Shown here one piece after another: positions 47,035 through 57,342 of a stretch of DNA of 64,000 nt. The translations under genes and the position numbers were made by a program. The notes under the pieces are model-generated. The model was not told where the DNA came from. It saw only the letters and a program-made list of their open reading frames with translations, and made no database searches. Positions within the stretch are counted from its first letter, which is position 1; each line of letters begins with the position of its first letter. The DNA is from ATX-6F1 sp943369485 (lineage in GTDB: Bacteria > Cyanobacteriota > Cyanobacteriia > PCC-6307 > Cyanobiaceae), in contig CALRNH020000008.1 of the NCBI GenBank assembly GCA_943369485.1, positions 1-64,000 of the forward strand, given 5' to 3'.

Positions 47035-48263
47035 GCGACCCCCGGCAGCCGGCCCCGGGCCAATTGCTGCCGTGGATCGAACTGCCGCTTGAGTGCTTCG
47101 ATCAGAGGCCGATCGGGCGCGTCTCCCCAGGCGGCAAGAGCCGCTCCCGCGGGTTGCTCCAGCACGGTGAGGTAGCCGCCCAGTTCGGTGCAGCGCCGCC
47201 GCAGCTCCTGCACCTGGAAGGGGGCCAGCTGACCTGGACCGGAGCCCGCCTGCGCCCATGTCAGCCCCAGGCCGCTGCCGGCACCGAGCGCCACCGGTAC
47301 CGACTGCAGCAGGCGGTGGGCCAGCAGTTCGGCGCCGTGGGCGGGTAGCACCCCCAGCCGCAGCAACCAGCGGCCGCCGGGCGGTCCGGCGGCCCCACCC
47401 CCCTGTTTGATCAGGCCCTCCCCCAGGCCGAGGGAGCGCAGGGCTTCGAGCCGCTCGCTGTCCAGGGGCTGGGCGCGCAGGCCCAGGGCAACCGCCTGGC
47501 TGGCGATGGCATCGATCTGTTCGGCGAGGGCGTCGTGGCTGACGCTGGCCAGGCTGATCAGCAGGCCTGTGGCGGGCTCCGCACCCGCCTGGGCGCTGAG
47601 GGCCATGCTCCACCAATCGATCAACTCGGGAGTAAGGCTTGAGGTCAACAGCCAGCGGCGCAGGGCCTCCAGAGCGGTGAGCTCGCCCTGCACCAACAGG
47701 CCTCGGCGCATGGGTGGCACCGGCGCCGTGCGCAGGGTGAGTTCGGTGATCAGGCCCAGGGAGCCCCAGCTGCCGGTGAACAGTCGCATCAGGTCGTAGC
47801 CCGCCACGTTCTTGACCACCCGGCCGCCGGCGTGGGCATGGACGCCATCACTGCGCAGCAGGCCGATGCCGATCACCTGGTCCCGCACCCCCAGGTGCCG
47901 TTGGCGCAGGCCGCCGGACAGGCCGCGGGCCACCAGCCCGCCGACGCTGCCGGCCCCTGTCCCATCGGCGCCACTGCCCCAGGGCCAATCGATCGCCAGC
48001 CATTGCTGCTGCTCCGACAGGGCCTCCTGCAGGTCCTTGAGCCCCAGACCCGCCTGCACGGTCACGGTGAAATCACCGACGGCATGGTCGATCAGGCGAT
48101 CGAGGCGGCGGCAGCTCAACACGGTGGGGGATCCGCTGCCGCCGCTGCCCACCGGCGGGCCCCAGTGCAGGCGGCTGCCGTGGCCGGCGGGCAGCCAGGG
48201 GGTGGCCTCGGCATGCAGCTGGCGCACCAGCTCCGACAGCTCCCTGGGTTCCGGGGTGATCAC
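47013..48263 (-). CDS. glcE: Glycolate dehydrogenase FAD-binding subunit GlcE
   Basis: GlcE is a partner of GlcD and GlcF in the membrane-linked glycolate dehydrogenase that starts photorespiratory recovery. The 416-residue protein has a PCMH-type FAD-binding region with VTVQAGLGLKDLQEALSEQQ, GAGSVGGLVARGLSGGLR and HAGGRVVKNVAGYDLMRLFT, all typical of GlcE. The start is GTG 48263, only 14 bases from the divergent kinase start. GlcF lies about 6 kb away on the same strand; GlcD is not in the window. Confidence 0.9.
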   Translation of the reverse strand: MITPEPRELSELVRQLHAEATPWLPAGHGSRLHWGPPVGSGGSGSPTVLSCRRLDRLIDHAVGDFTVTVQAGLGLKDLQEALSEQQQWLAIDWPWGSGADGTGAGSVGGLVARGLSGGLRQRHLGVRDQVIGIGLLRSDGVHAHAGGRVVKNVAGYDLMRLFTGSWGSLGLITELTLRTAPVPPMRRGLLVQGELTALEALRRWLLTSSLTPELIDWWSMALSAQAGAEPATGLLISLASVSHDALAEQIDAIASQAVALGLRAQPLDSERLEALRSLGLGEGLIKQGGGAAGPPGGRWLLRLGVLPAHGAELLAHRLLQSVPVALGAGSGLGLTWAQAGSGPGQLAPFQVQELRRRCTELGGYLTVLEQPAGAALAAWGDAPDRPLIEALKRQFDPRQQLARGRLPGVAQAGVSL

Positions 48264-48277
48264 GGCACGATGGTGCC

Positions 48278-49663
48278 ATGCGAGCGCACCCCAAGATCGT
48301 CGTCTTTGACGACGACCCCACCGGCTCCCAGACGGTGCACGGCTGTCCGCTGCTGCTGCGCTGGGAGCAGCCTGCGTTGGTGGAGGCTCTTAAGGATCCC
48401 TCGCCTCTGCTGTTTCTGCTCACCGACACCCGGGCCCTGCCGCCCGAGCAGGTGGCCGAGCGGGTGCGGACAATCTGTCGTGCCCTGGCGGCAGCCCGCC
48501 AGGAGGCGGGACTCAAGGACTGGCTGCTCATGAGCCGGGGAGATTCCACCCTGCGGGGCCACTTTCCCCTGGAGGTGGAGGCGATCGCAGCCGAACTTGG
48601 TCCTTTCGAGGCCACCTTGCTGGTGCCGGCGTTCCTGGAAGGGGGGCGCACCACGGTGGAGGGTGTGCACCTGCTGCACGGGGAGCCGGTGCACACCACA
48701 GCCTTCGGCCGCGACCGCCTGTTCGGTTACGGCAGCAGCGATCTGCCGGATTGGGTGGCGGAAAAGAGCGGCGGCCGGGTGACGGCTGCGGCGGTGCGGC
48801 GGATCGGCCTGCCGGAGCTGGAACGGGCCGCGGCGGGTGAGCAGGGGGCTCGCGCCCTGGCGCAGACGCTCCAGGGCCTGCGCGGCAACCCCTTCGTTGT
48901 GGCGGACGCCGTGCGGCGCCGACACCTGGAGGCGCTGGCGGCGGCCGTGTGGGCCGCCCAGGAGGCCGGAGCGCGCCTGATGATTCAGTCGGCGGCGGGG
49001 CTGATCCAGGCCCTGGCGGACTTGCCGCCCCAGCCCCTCGATGCTCTGGGCCTGGCGGCGTTGCGGCGTGGGCCCGAACCGGGAGCGGTGCTGGTGGGCT
49101 CCCATGTGCCCCTGGCGGACGACCAGCTGGCGGCACTGCTGGCGGAACCCGGTTGCTTCGGGGTGGAATTGCCGGTGGAGCGGGTGCTGAGCAACCTGCG
49201 CCAGGCTCGAGCACCCGATGACGGCATCGTGGCGGGACTCCTGGAGGCGATGCAAGGCCTGCGCCGGCAGGGCCTGACCCCTGTGCTGTTCACAAGCCGC
49301 GGCGAACGGAGCTGCGGAGATCCGGCCGAGCGGCGGGCCCTGGGGACGGCCCTGGCGGAGCTGATGGCCCACATCGCCGCCGCCCTCCCCCAGGATCTGA
49401 GCTTCGTGATCAGCAAAGGGGGCATCACAACCCAGACCCTGTTGGCGGACGGGCTGGCGGCGTCGGCGGTGCGGCTGGAAGGTCAGCTGCTGCCGGGGCT
49501 GTCGATGGTGCGGTTGCCGGCGGACCACCCCCACTTCCCCCTGCTGCCGCTGCTCACGTTCCCGGGGAACCTTGGCGACGCCGACACCCTGGCCCAGGCC
49601 TGGCGATTGATGGCGTCTGCGGAGCTCGAGACCGAACGAACTCTTCCGGCTGGAACCACCTAA
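48278..49663 (+). CDS. Four-carbon acid sugar kinase family protein
   Basis: The 461-residue protein matches the DUF1537/OtnK family, which phosphorylates C4 acid sugars such as 3-oxo-tetronates. The N-terminal domain opens VVFDDDPTGSQTVHGCPLLL and has MSRGDSTLRGHFPLE; the C-terminal nucleotide-binding domain has LFTSRGE and VISKGGITTQTLLADGL. No OtnC or OtnI partner is nearby, so the substrate is uncertain. It is divergent from glcE; both concern small acids that could arise from photorespiration or damaged sugar phosphates. Confidence 0.88.
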   Translation: MRAHPKIVVFDDDPTGSQTVHGCPLLLRWEQPALVEALKDPSPLLFLLTDTRALPPEQVAERVRTICRALAAARQEAGLKDWLLMSRGDSTLRGHFPLEVEAIAAELGPFEATLLVPAFLEGGRTTVEGVHLLHGEPVHTTAFGRDRLFGYGSSDLPDWVAEKSGGRVTAAAVRRIGLPELERAAAGEQGARALAQTLQGLRGNPFVVADAVRRRHLEALAAAVWAAQEAGARLMIQSAAGLIQALADLPPQPLDALGLAALRRGPEPGAVLVGSHVPLADDQLAALLAEPGCFGVELPVERVLSNLRQARAPDDGIVAGLLEAMQGLRRQGLTPVLFTSRGERSCGDPAERRALGTALAELMAHIAAALPQDLSFVISKGGITTQTLLADGLAASAVRLEGQLLPGLSMVRLPADHPHFPLLPLLTFPGNLGDADTLAQAWRLMASAELETERTLPAGTT

Positions 49664-49674
49664 GGTCACGCCCA

Positions 49675-51045
49675 ATGCGCCTGCCTGGCGCCGCCGAATT
49701 CTCCCCCATGACCTTCCCCACGCTCCTGCTCGAGGTGGGCAGCCATCAGCTGGAGGTGGCCGAAACCCTGATCGGTGTGGGCCGTTTCGTGCTGATCTTC
49801 ATCGCCGCCCGCGCCCTGGCGGAAGTCCTGGTGCGGCTGCAGTTGCCCACGATCCTGGGGGAGCTGGTGGCCGGGGTGATCATCGGCATCTCGGGACTGC
49901 ATCTGATCCTGCCGCCGGAAACCCAGGGGGAGGTGAGCGCCTGGCTGATCAACTCGGTGTCATCCCTGGCCCACCTGGCGCCGGAGAACGTGCGGGAGGT
50001 CTACGCCGAGAGCTTCCCCAGCCTGCAGTCGGTGGCCACGATCGGCCTGTTTTCCCTGCTCTTCCTCACGGGCCTGGAGAGCGACCTCGACGGACTGATC
50101 GCCGTGGGGGTGCAGGCCTCCACCGTCGCCATCACCGGCGTGGTGCTGCCCTTTGCCCTGGGCACCTTCGGCCTGCTCTGGATCTTCCATGTGCCCCTGA
50201 TCCCGGCGGTGTTCGCCGGGGCGGCCATGACCGCCACCAGCATCGGCATCACCGCCAGCGTGTTCAGCGAATTGAAGTTCCTGCGCACCAAGGAGGGCCA
50301 GATCGTGATCGGCGCCGCCGTGCTCGATGACATCCTCGGCATTGTGATCCTGGCCGTGGTGGTGTCCCTGGCGGCCAGCGGCACGGTGGCCATGGGGCCA
50401 GTCGTGAAGCTGGTGGCGGCGGCGGCGGTGTTCGTGGTGGTCTCGTTGGTGCTCAGCCGCACCGCGGCCCCGGCGTTCGACTGGCTGCTGGATCAGCTCA
50501 AGGCCCCGGGGGAGGTGGTGGTGGCCTCCTTTCTGGTGCTCTGCTTCGCCTCCTTCGCGGCCCAGGCCATTGGCCTGGAGGCGGCCCTGGGGGCCTTCGC
50601 CGGCGGTCTGATCCTGAGCAGCTCGCGCCATACCAAGGCGATCGAGGAGGCGGTCAAACCGCTGGTGCAGCTCTTTGCCACGGTGTTCTTCGTGCTGATC
50701 GGCACCACCTTGGATCTCTCGGTGCTTAATCCCTTCGATCCCGCGAACCGAGAGGGTTTGATCGTGGCTGGTTTCCTGCTGGTGGTGGCGCTGGTCACCA
50801 AGGTGGTGGCGGGATGGAGCTATGTGAGCAAGGAGCCCACCAACCGGCTGGTGGTGGGTCTGGGGATGATGCCCCGGGGGGAGGTGGGGTTGATTTTCCT
50901 GGGGCTCGGCACCCAGGCGAAGCTGCTGACCCCAGCCCTTGAGGCGGCGATTCTGCTGATGGTGATTGGCACCACCTTCCTGGCGCCGGTGCTGCTGCGG
51001 CTGGTGATCAGTCGGCAGCCGGCGCCGATCGAGCAGGCGGCCTGA
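49675..51045 (+). CDS. Cation:proton antiporter (CPA2 family)
   Basis: The 456-residue protein has about 12 transmembrane segments starting near residue 35. CPA2 features include LPTILGELVAGVIIGISGLH, the pore region AGAAMTATSIGITASVFSEL, AAVLDDILGIVILAV with the paired aspartates of the ion site, and GMMPRGEVGLIFLGLG. It exchanges Na+ or K+ for H+ across the plasma or thylakoid membrane. ATG 49708 (MTFPTLLLEV) is an equally possible start. It follows the kinase by 11 bases. Confidence 0.9.
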   Translation: MRLPGAAEFSPMTFPTLLLEVGSHQLEVAETLIGVGRFVLIFIAARALAEVLVRLQLPTILGELVAGVIIGISGLHLILPPETQGEVSAWLINSVSSLAHLAPENVREVYAESFPSLQSVATIGLFSLLFLTGLESDLDGLIAVGVQASTVAITGVVLPFALGTFGLLWIFHVPLIPAVFAGAAMTATSIGITASVFSELKFLRTKEGQIVIGAAVLDDILGIVILAVVVSLAASGTVAMGPVVKLVAAAAVFVVVSLVLSRTAAPAFDWLLDQLKAPGEVVVASFLVLCFASFAAQAIGLEAALGAFAGGLILSSSRHTKAIEEAVKPLVQLFATVFFVLIGTTLDLSVLNPFDPANREGLIVAGFLLVVALVTKVVAGWSYVSKEPTNRLVVGLGMMPRGEVGLIFLGLGTQAKLLTPALEAAILLMVIGTTFLAPVLLRLVISRQPAPIEQAA

Positions 51046-51083
51046 GGCGGCCTGGGCCGTTTCTCGATTCAGCGCACAGTTCC

Positions 51084-51572
51084 TCAGCCGCAGAGCACCC
51101 GCTGGCCGTCCACCCAGCGGGCGCGAAAGGTCCCGCGGACGATCTCACCGCCCTTGGAGACCAGGTCGAAGCTGCCCTCCACCGGTTGGCGGGAGTGCAA
51201 CGAACGGAAGCGCACCTGCCCGGACATCAGCCCCGACACCCCTGGCCTGGGTTGCAGCGTCACCGAGCCCTGGGCCCGGGCCCCATCCCGAGGAAACACG
51301 AAACTCAGGGGCGTGCGCCCATCGGCGGGTTCCCAGATGGCGATCGTCAGGATGGTGGGCGCCTCAGCGGAGCGGCGGGCCAGGGGGACCGTGATCGTGA
51401 AGGCGGGTCCGTCCCAGGGGGCGCAGTCGTTCCAGATCTGGGCGGGCAGGGGCGTGGCGCTTCCAGGCTGTTGCCCTGGGCTGGCCAGCAGGTTGGTGGA
51501 CAGTCCCAGGGCCAGGAGACCACCCACCGTGACCAGGGTTTTGAGGACAGCGGAGGGGTAGAGAGTGGCCAT
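51084..51572 (-). CDS. Secreted hypothetical protein
   Basis: From ATG 51572 the 162-residue protein begins with a signal peptide (MATLYPSAVLKTLV, hydrophobic to about residue 25, likely cleavage after LLA). The mature part has two cysteines near its ends (WNDCAPWDG and RVLCG) that may form a disulfide, and is rich in beta-type sequence. No family recognised. It lies seven bases after the cupin gene on the same strand. Confidence 0.62.
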   Translation of the reverse strand: MATLYPSAVLKTLVTVGGLLALGLSTNLLASPGQQPGSATPLPAQIWNDCAPWDGPAFTITVPLARRSAEAPTILTIAIWEPADGRTPLSFVFPRDGARAQGSVTLQPRPGVSGLMSGQVRFRSLHSRQPVEGSFDLVSKGGEIVRGTFRARWVDGQRVLCG

Positions 51573-51579
51573 GGATGGA

Positions 51580-51951
51580 TCAGGAGCCAGGCACGGCGCG
51601 CTGGGGAAACGACAACTCCAGCACCAGGCAGCCCTCCTCGGTGCGAAACGGGCCGTGCAGTTGCCCAGGGGGCCTGCTGGCGTAATCGCCAGCCTCGAGC
51701 CAGCGGTCGAAGGCGGCGTCATGGAGGCGGCCGCTGACGATGAACACCTCCTCCGGGTAAGGATGAAGCTTGGCCCCGAAGGCGGCCGTATCGGCGCCTG
51801 GATGGAAGCGGGTCAGGCGGGTGATCTCGCCCGTGGCGGGATCAAGGCTCAAGGTGAGCTCCTCCGCCAGCTGCTCAAGGCCCGGCACGGGCGTCCAGCG
51901 GTGGCGATGGGCCTCCGCGAGGGTATTCCAGTACGGAGTGATGCTTTTCAT
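51580..51951 (-). CDS. Cupin-domain protein (ChrR-like)
   Basis: This 123-residue protein carries cupin motif 1 as HPYPEEVFIVSGRLHDA and motif 2 around GDYASRPPGQLHGPFRTEEG, so a single beta-barrel with a possible metal site (His, Glu, His). It resembles the cupin part of ChrR anti-sigma factors, but no sigma factor is adjacent. It sits in a leftward run of small accessory genes. Function unknown. Confidence 0.8.
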   Translation of the reverse strand: MKSITPYWNTLAEAHRHRWTPVPGLEQLAEELTLSLDPATGEITRLTRFHPGADTAAFGAKLHPYPEEVFIVSGRLHDAAFDRWLEAGDYASRPPGQLHGPFRTEEGCLVLELSFPQRAVPGS

Positions 51952-52032
51952 TGGTGTGCTGCTCGGAAATCCTGTGAGGGCTGAGCACTCTCGCGCTGGT
52001 GTTTCCGTCTCCGGTGGGAGCAGGTCTGCGGT

Positions 52033-52314
52033 TCAGAGATCACCTTGCTCGATTTCATCGAGGTAGAGGAAGGTGGGGGCGTGAACACCTGCCTCCTGGC
52101 GCAGTTTGACCAGCCCGGGAGATTCGAAGAAGGCGCGCGCCGCCTCCAGCGAGGTCCAGGCGGAGAGATGAACCACGTGATTCGGATCCGCTGCATCGCG
52201 CAACAGCTGATAGCGCCGTTCCCCTGCTTCGCGGCGGATCGTGGTGGCGTCATCGAAGATCCGCTTCCAGGCCGGATAACTTTCCACCGCATGGAGGATC
52301 AGCACATGGGGCAT
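52033..52314 (-). CDS. Antibiotic biosynthesis monooxygenase (ABM)-fold protein
   Basis: From ATG 52314 (MPHVLILHAVESYPAWKRIF) the 93-residue protein has the dimeric alpha-beta barrel pattern with VVHLSAWTSLEAARAFFESP. ABM-fold proteins act on quinones, heme or aromatic compounds or only bind them; the substrate here is unknown. It is 81 bases upstream of the cupin gene on the same strand. Confidence 0.72.
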   Translation of the reverse strand: MPHVLILHAVESYPAWKRIFDDATTIRREAGERRYQLLRDAADPNHVVHLSAWTSLEAARAFFESPGLVKLRQEAGVHAPTFLYLDEIEQGDL

Positions 52315-52387
52315 GGACGCTGGGCGGAGCCCATGAGTCAAGCAGCGCAGGCCTTTGCCCCAAAGGGATTTAATCAGGATCGCTGGG

Positions 52388-52912
52388 CTAACGAGGCCCG
52401 TTATCGTATTTACGGCTGAGACGGTCGAGTTCGCTGCGCAGCTCATCGAGATCGCTGCGGTTGCGCTCCCGCTCCTCGTCGGGGTACTGACGCAGCGATC
52501 GGAACATCAGGCCGCCGCCGCCACCGACCATGGCCACGATCGCCAGCAGGCTCCAAAGGCTGGTGGGGCGGAAGCTGAACACCAGGCTCTGGAGCACCAG
52601 CACCCCGAGGGCGGCGGACGTGGCCCAGATCAAGACCCAGGCCAGCTTGCGGTAGGTGCCGGCCAGCAGCAGGGCGGCGCCGATGGCGAGGGGCACCATC
52701 AGCAGCCCGAAACCCTGGCCGTTGTCGAACCCCAGCAGGCCGCCGAAGAAGGCCCCGCCACGGCTGCCATAGCCCCTGCCGAACCAGCCCCCCAACCCCA
52801 GGGACCCCTGGGAGCCGACGATCACCTGGCTGGTGAAGAGCACGATGCCGGAGGCGAACAGGGCCCCGCCGATCAGGAACAGAAGGAAGTCCTCTTTGGG
52901 CTTGCGATTCAT
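52388..52912 (-). CDS. Hypothetical membrane protein with cytoplasmic coiled-coil tail
   Basis: The 174-residue protein has four hydrophobic segments (about 9-30, 60-85, 90-110, 118-137), a glycine-rich loop between the first two (GLGGWFGRGYGSRGGAFFGG), and a charged helical tail DEERERNRSDLDELRSELDR. No family recognised. The next leftward gene starts 73 bases beyond its stop. Expression and function unknown. Confidence 0.66.
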   Translation of the reverse strand: MNRKPKEDFLLFLIGGALFASGIVLFTSQVIVGSQGSLGLGGWFGRGYGSRGGAFFGGLLGFDNGQGFGLLMVPLAIGAALLLAGTYRKLAWVLIWATSAALGVLVLQSLVFSFRPTSLWSLLAIVAMVGGGGGLMFRSLRQYPDEERERNRSDLDELRSELDRLSRKYDNGPR

Positions 52913-53023
52913 GGACGTTTCCCGATGCGTTCATCCTGCGCAGGGGGCCGAAGGCTGTCAATCGCCTTCTGCAGCCCGTGATCGTGGCGGTGCGTGCCGA
53001 TGGGAGGCCGCTCGCGCGGCGGC

Positions 53024-53821
53024 TCAAGGGGAGGCCAGCAGATCGCTCACCAGCTTGCCCGCGGTGAGCAGGGCCATCAGCAGGTAGATCCAGCGAATGA
53101 AATGGCTTCCCTTGGCGATGGCGGTGTGGGCTCCCAGGACGCCGCCGATGGTGTTGGCGATCAGCATCGGAATCCCAAGCTCGAAGCGAATCGAGCCATG
53201 GAACAGGAACACCACCAGGGGAACGGCATTGCTCAGCCCATTGAGCACCTTGGTGTTGGCGGTGGCGCGCAGGTAATCGCACTGCAACACGCGCACGCAG
53301 AAGAAGGTCAGGAAGATTCCTGTGCCTGGCCCGAAGAAGCCGTCGTAGAAGCCGAGCAGCAGGGCGACCGCCTGGGTGAGCCGACGCGAGCTTGGCGTGA
53401 GTGCTTCGAAACCGTGGTGGATCCCCAGGGCGGGCCGGAAGAAGCAATAGAGCGCCACCGTGATCACCAGCGCCGACACCAATGGCTTCAAGAAGTCATT
53501 GGGAAGGATCAGCACCGAGGCGGCCCCGATCAACGCGCCGGTGAAGGTGAACGGCCATGCCGCGCCCACCACCTCCGGTTGCACAAGCCCGCGGCGCAGG
53601 AAGGTGAGGGCCGCCACGGAGGTGCCCGCCGTGGACACCAGTTTGTTGGTGCCGACGATCTGGGACACGGGCAGCCCAAGCCAGAGGAAGGCGGGAAAGG
53701 TGATCACCCCGCCCCCTCCGGCGATCGCATCGACGAAGCCCGCCATCAGGGCCGTCAGGGAGAGGAAGAGGAGGTCCAGTGGAAAGGCCCGTTGCAGGAC
53801 TGTGGAGAGCGCCCCGTGCAC
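53024..53821 (-). CDS. Sulfite exporter TauE/SafE family protein
   Basis: The 265-residue protein has about eight transmembrane helices in two repeats, each marked by a glycine-rich motif: MAGFVDAIAGGGGVITFPAF near residue 25 and GFYDGFFGPGTGIFLTFFCV near residue 160. Family members export sulfite, sulfoacetate or other small anions, or take up organosulfur compounds; the substrate cannot be told. The stop codon lies within a short hairpin (53004-53025). Confidence 0.88.
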   Translation of the reverse strand: MHGALSTVLQRAFPLDLLFLSLTALMAGFVDAIAGGGGVITFPAFLWLGLPVSQIVGTNKLVSTAGTSVAALTFLRRGLVQPEVVGAAWPFTFTGALIGAASVLILPNDFLKPLVSALVITVALYCFFRPALGIHHGFEALTPSSRRLTQAVALLLGFYDGFFGPGTGIFLTFFCVRVLQCDYLRATANTKVLNGLSNAVPLVVFLFHGSIRFELGIPMLIANTIGGVLGAHTAIAKGSHFIRWIYLLMALLTAGKLVSDLLASP

Positions 53822-54303
53822 TCAAGGTGGAAGGCGAATCGATTGAGAATGCTCTGTCAGCCCTGCGTCTGACGTTCTTTTGGTCACGCTGCAGCCGTTC
53901 GCCAGGGGCCGATCACAGCAACGTCCGCTGAGTAGGAGGTAGGCCAGTCAGTCAGCCGACAGAGCGATGCGATGTCTTTGTGGGTCTTGCCCCTTCGCCG
54001 CTCGACCTTGCCGACCTCCCAGGCATGGACGCTGGCCTGAAGACGTGGGCCAGTCAGGCCTACGAAGGGGTCTCTTGTCGCCTTCATGGTGGGGGTGTGC
54101 CGTTCCCGTTCAGCGACCGGCTCGCCCGGTGGCGCGGCGCGGCCCGGCGGTGGTGCGCTCACCTGAGGCAGTTCAACGGAGGTGCGTTCAGCGGTTGCTG
54201 GAATCATCCCCACCACCCTCCAATTTGCCGGGCCCCTGGACGCGCTGTTGAGGACCCAGAGGCCACAGGATTGAATCAACCCACCCCCCGATCGTCCGGG
54301 ACC
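53822..54303. other. 482-base spacer with a possible degenerate reading frame
   Basis: No convincing gene is seen between the TauE/SafE gene and glcF. On the minus strand, 53884-54279 is open and includes a segment (QASVHAWEVGKVERRRGKTH) that faintly resembles the recognition helix of an XRE-type repressor, but the N-terminal part is low-complexity and no intact helix-turn-helix can be built. It may be a decayed regulator or chance. Confidence 0.3.
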
Positions 54304-55692
54304 TCAGCCTCCCGAGAGGCTTCGGGCCAGCAGCTGGATCGGATGCAGCACCTCGATCGGCCGCCCGGTGCCTTCCATGTGCTGGCGGATCTGCAAGGTG
54401 CAGCCGATGTTGGCGCTCACCGCCAGGTCGGCGCCGGTGCCGGAGAGATCCTTGGCCTTGAGGCGGCCCAACTCAGCGGCCTCGGCGGGCTGCACCAGGT
54501 TGTAGATGCCGGCGCTGCCGCAGCACACGCCCGCTTCGGTGGCCTCGCGCAATTGCACGTGGGGGATGCGCCGCAGCAGCTCCCGAGGCGGCTCGGAGAT
54601 CCCCTGACCGTGAAGCATGTGGCAGGCGTCGTGATACGCGAGCCGCAGCGGCCGCTCGGCGGAGGCGAGTTCGCCATCGCCGTGGCGGAGCGGCTGCAGG
54701 CGGTCTTGAACGGCCTCGCTCAGGCCCACGCGCTGCAGGAACTCCTGGATGTCTTCCACCCGGGCGGCGAAGGAGCTGCCACGGGAGGCCCACGTGGGTA
54801 CGTTCGCCAGAAGCCGGTCGTAGGCCTTGAGGGTGTGGCCGCATCCGGAGGCCGCCACCAGCACCGCTTCGAGGGGTTCGCTCCCCGCCGGCTTGCCAGG
54901 GCCGATCACGGCCTCGAAGGCGTCGATCAGATCCCCCGCCAGCGCTCGGGTTTGCTCCAGTTCCCCCTGGTGGTGGGTGACGGCGCCGCAGCAGTTCTGG
55001 GCCGGGGGGATCACCACCTCGATGCCATTGGCGCTCAGCACCTCAAGCGCCGCCCGGTTCACCGCCGGATCAAACAGCCGTTGCACGCAGCCCAGCACCA
55101 GCCCCACCCGGTGGCGCCGCTCCCCTTGGGCAGGCACCACCAGGGGAAGAGCATCCGTGAACGCCTCGGGTAACAGGGGGGGCAGCAGCCGCTCCATCGC
55201 CTCCAGCCCTGGGCCGAGCAGCCGGGTGAGACCACTGGAGCGCGCCAGTCGTTGCAGCGGCGTGCCGGTGTAGAGCCGTAACGGGGCCAGCAGGGCCCGC
55301 AGCCGCCTGGGGTAGGGCAGCAGCGCGAACAGCAGCTGGCGGAAGCGACGCTGGCCGGGGCTGCGAAGGTCCGGTGCGTTGAGCTTGGGGCGGGTGGCCT
55401 CGATCAGCTCGTCGTAGCGCACGCCCGAGGGGCAGGCCGTGACGCAGGCGAAGCAGCCCAGGCAGGAATCGAAGTGGCCCGCCACCGTGGCATCGAGCTC
55501 CAGCTCGCCCGCCTCGATCGCCTTGAGCAGGTGGATGCGTCCGCGTGGTGAATCCATCTCCGTGCCCAGCACCCGGTAGCTGGCGCAGGTGGGCAGGCAG
55601 AAGCCGCAGTGCACGCAGGGATCGCTGGCCGGGTTGGCGGGCCCTGGCGGGGGGGTTGCGTCGCGGGCCGTGGCTGACGGGGAGGCGCTCAT
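54304..55692 (-). CDS. glcF: Glycolate dehydrogenase iron-sulfur subunit GlcF
   Basis: GlcF passes electrons from glycolate to the quinone pool. From ATG 55692 the protein has 462 residues; the longer open frame upstream runs antisense across icd and is not coding. Two [4Fe-4S] ferredoxin motifs are intact (CVHCGFCLPTC and CLGCFACVTACPSG), and two CCG domains follow (QNCCGAVTHHQGE and GVCCGSAGIYNL). It lies 23 bases after icd on the same strand. Confidence 0.93.
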   Translation of the reverse strand: MSASPSATARDATPPPGPANPASDPCVHCGFCLPTCASYRVLGTEMDSPRGRIHLLKAIEAGELELDATVAGHFDSCLGCFACVTACPSGVRYDELIEATRPKLNAPDLRSPGQRRFRQLLFALLPYPRRLRALLAPLRLYTGTPLQRLARSSGLTRLLGPGLEAMERLLPPLLPEAFTDALPLVVPAQGERRHRVGLVLGCVQRLFDPAVNRAALEVLSANGIEVVIPPAQNCCGAVTHHQGELEQTRALAGDLIDAFEAVIGPGKPAGSEPLEAVLVAASGCGHTLKAYDRLLANVPTWASRGSSFAARVEDIQEFLQRVGLSEAVQDRLQPLRHGDGELASAERPLRLAYHDACHMLHGQGISEPPRELLRRIPHVQLREATEAGVCCGSAGIYNLVQPAEAAELGRLKAKDLSGTGADLAVSANIGCTLQIRQHMEGTGRPIEVLHPIQLLARSLSGG

Positions 55693-55715
55693 GGGGGCCA
55701 GTCTGCCCCGCAGGC

Positions 55716-57146
<1,431 letters not shown>

Positions 57147-57342
57147 GCGGCGCCAGGGCGCGGGTGATTCGGCGCGAGCCTATGTCCGTGGGAGGGCCCG
57201 GAAGGTTTGCGGTGATCGGCGCGGGGGCGGGTCGCTGTGCTCTCCCTTTGGGGCGGCGCCGGGGCATGGCTGGGCCGCCGGCCGTGTTCTCAACTGCCGA
57301 TCAGCGCAGCGATCCCGCCCCGCGGACGCCAGGATGGGAGCT

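Noticed and set aside
48260..49675. Minus-strand open frame opposite the four-carbon acid sugar kinase
   Set aside because: Mirror of a gene with clear family motifs; the translation is Gln/Arg/His-rich without domains.
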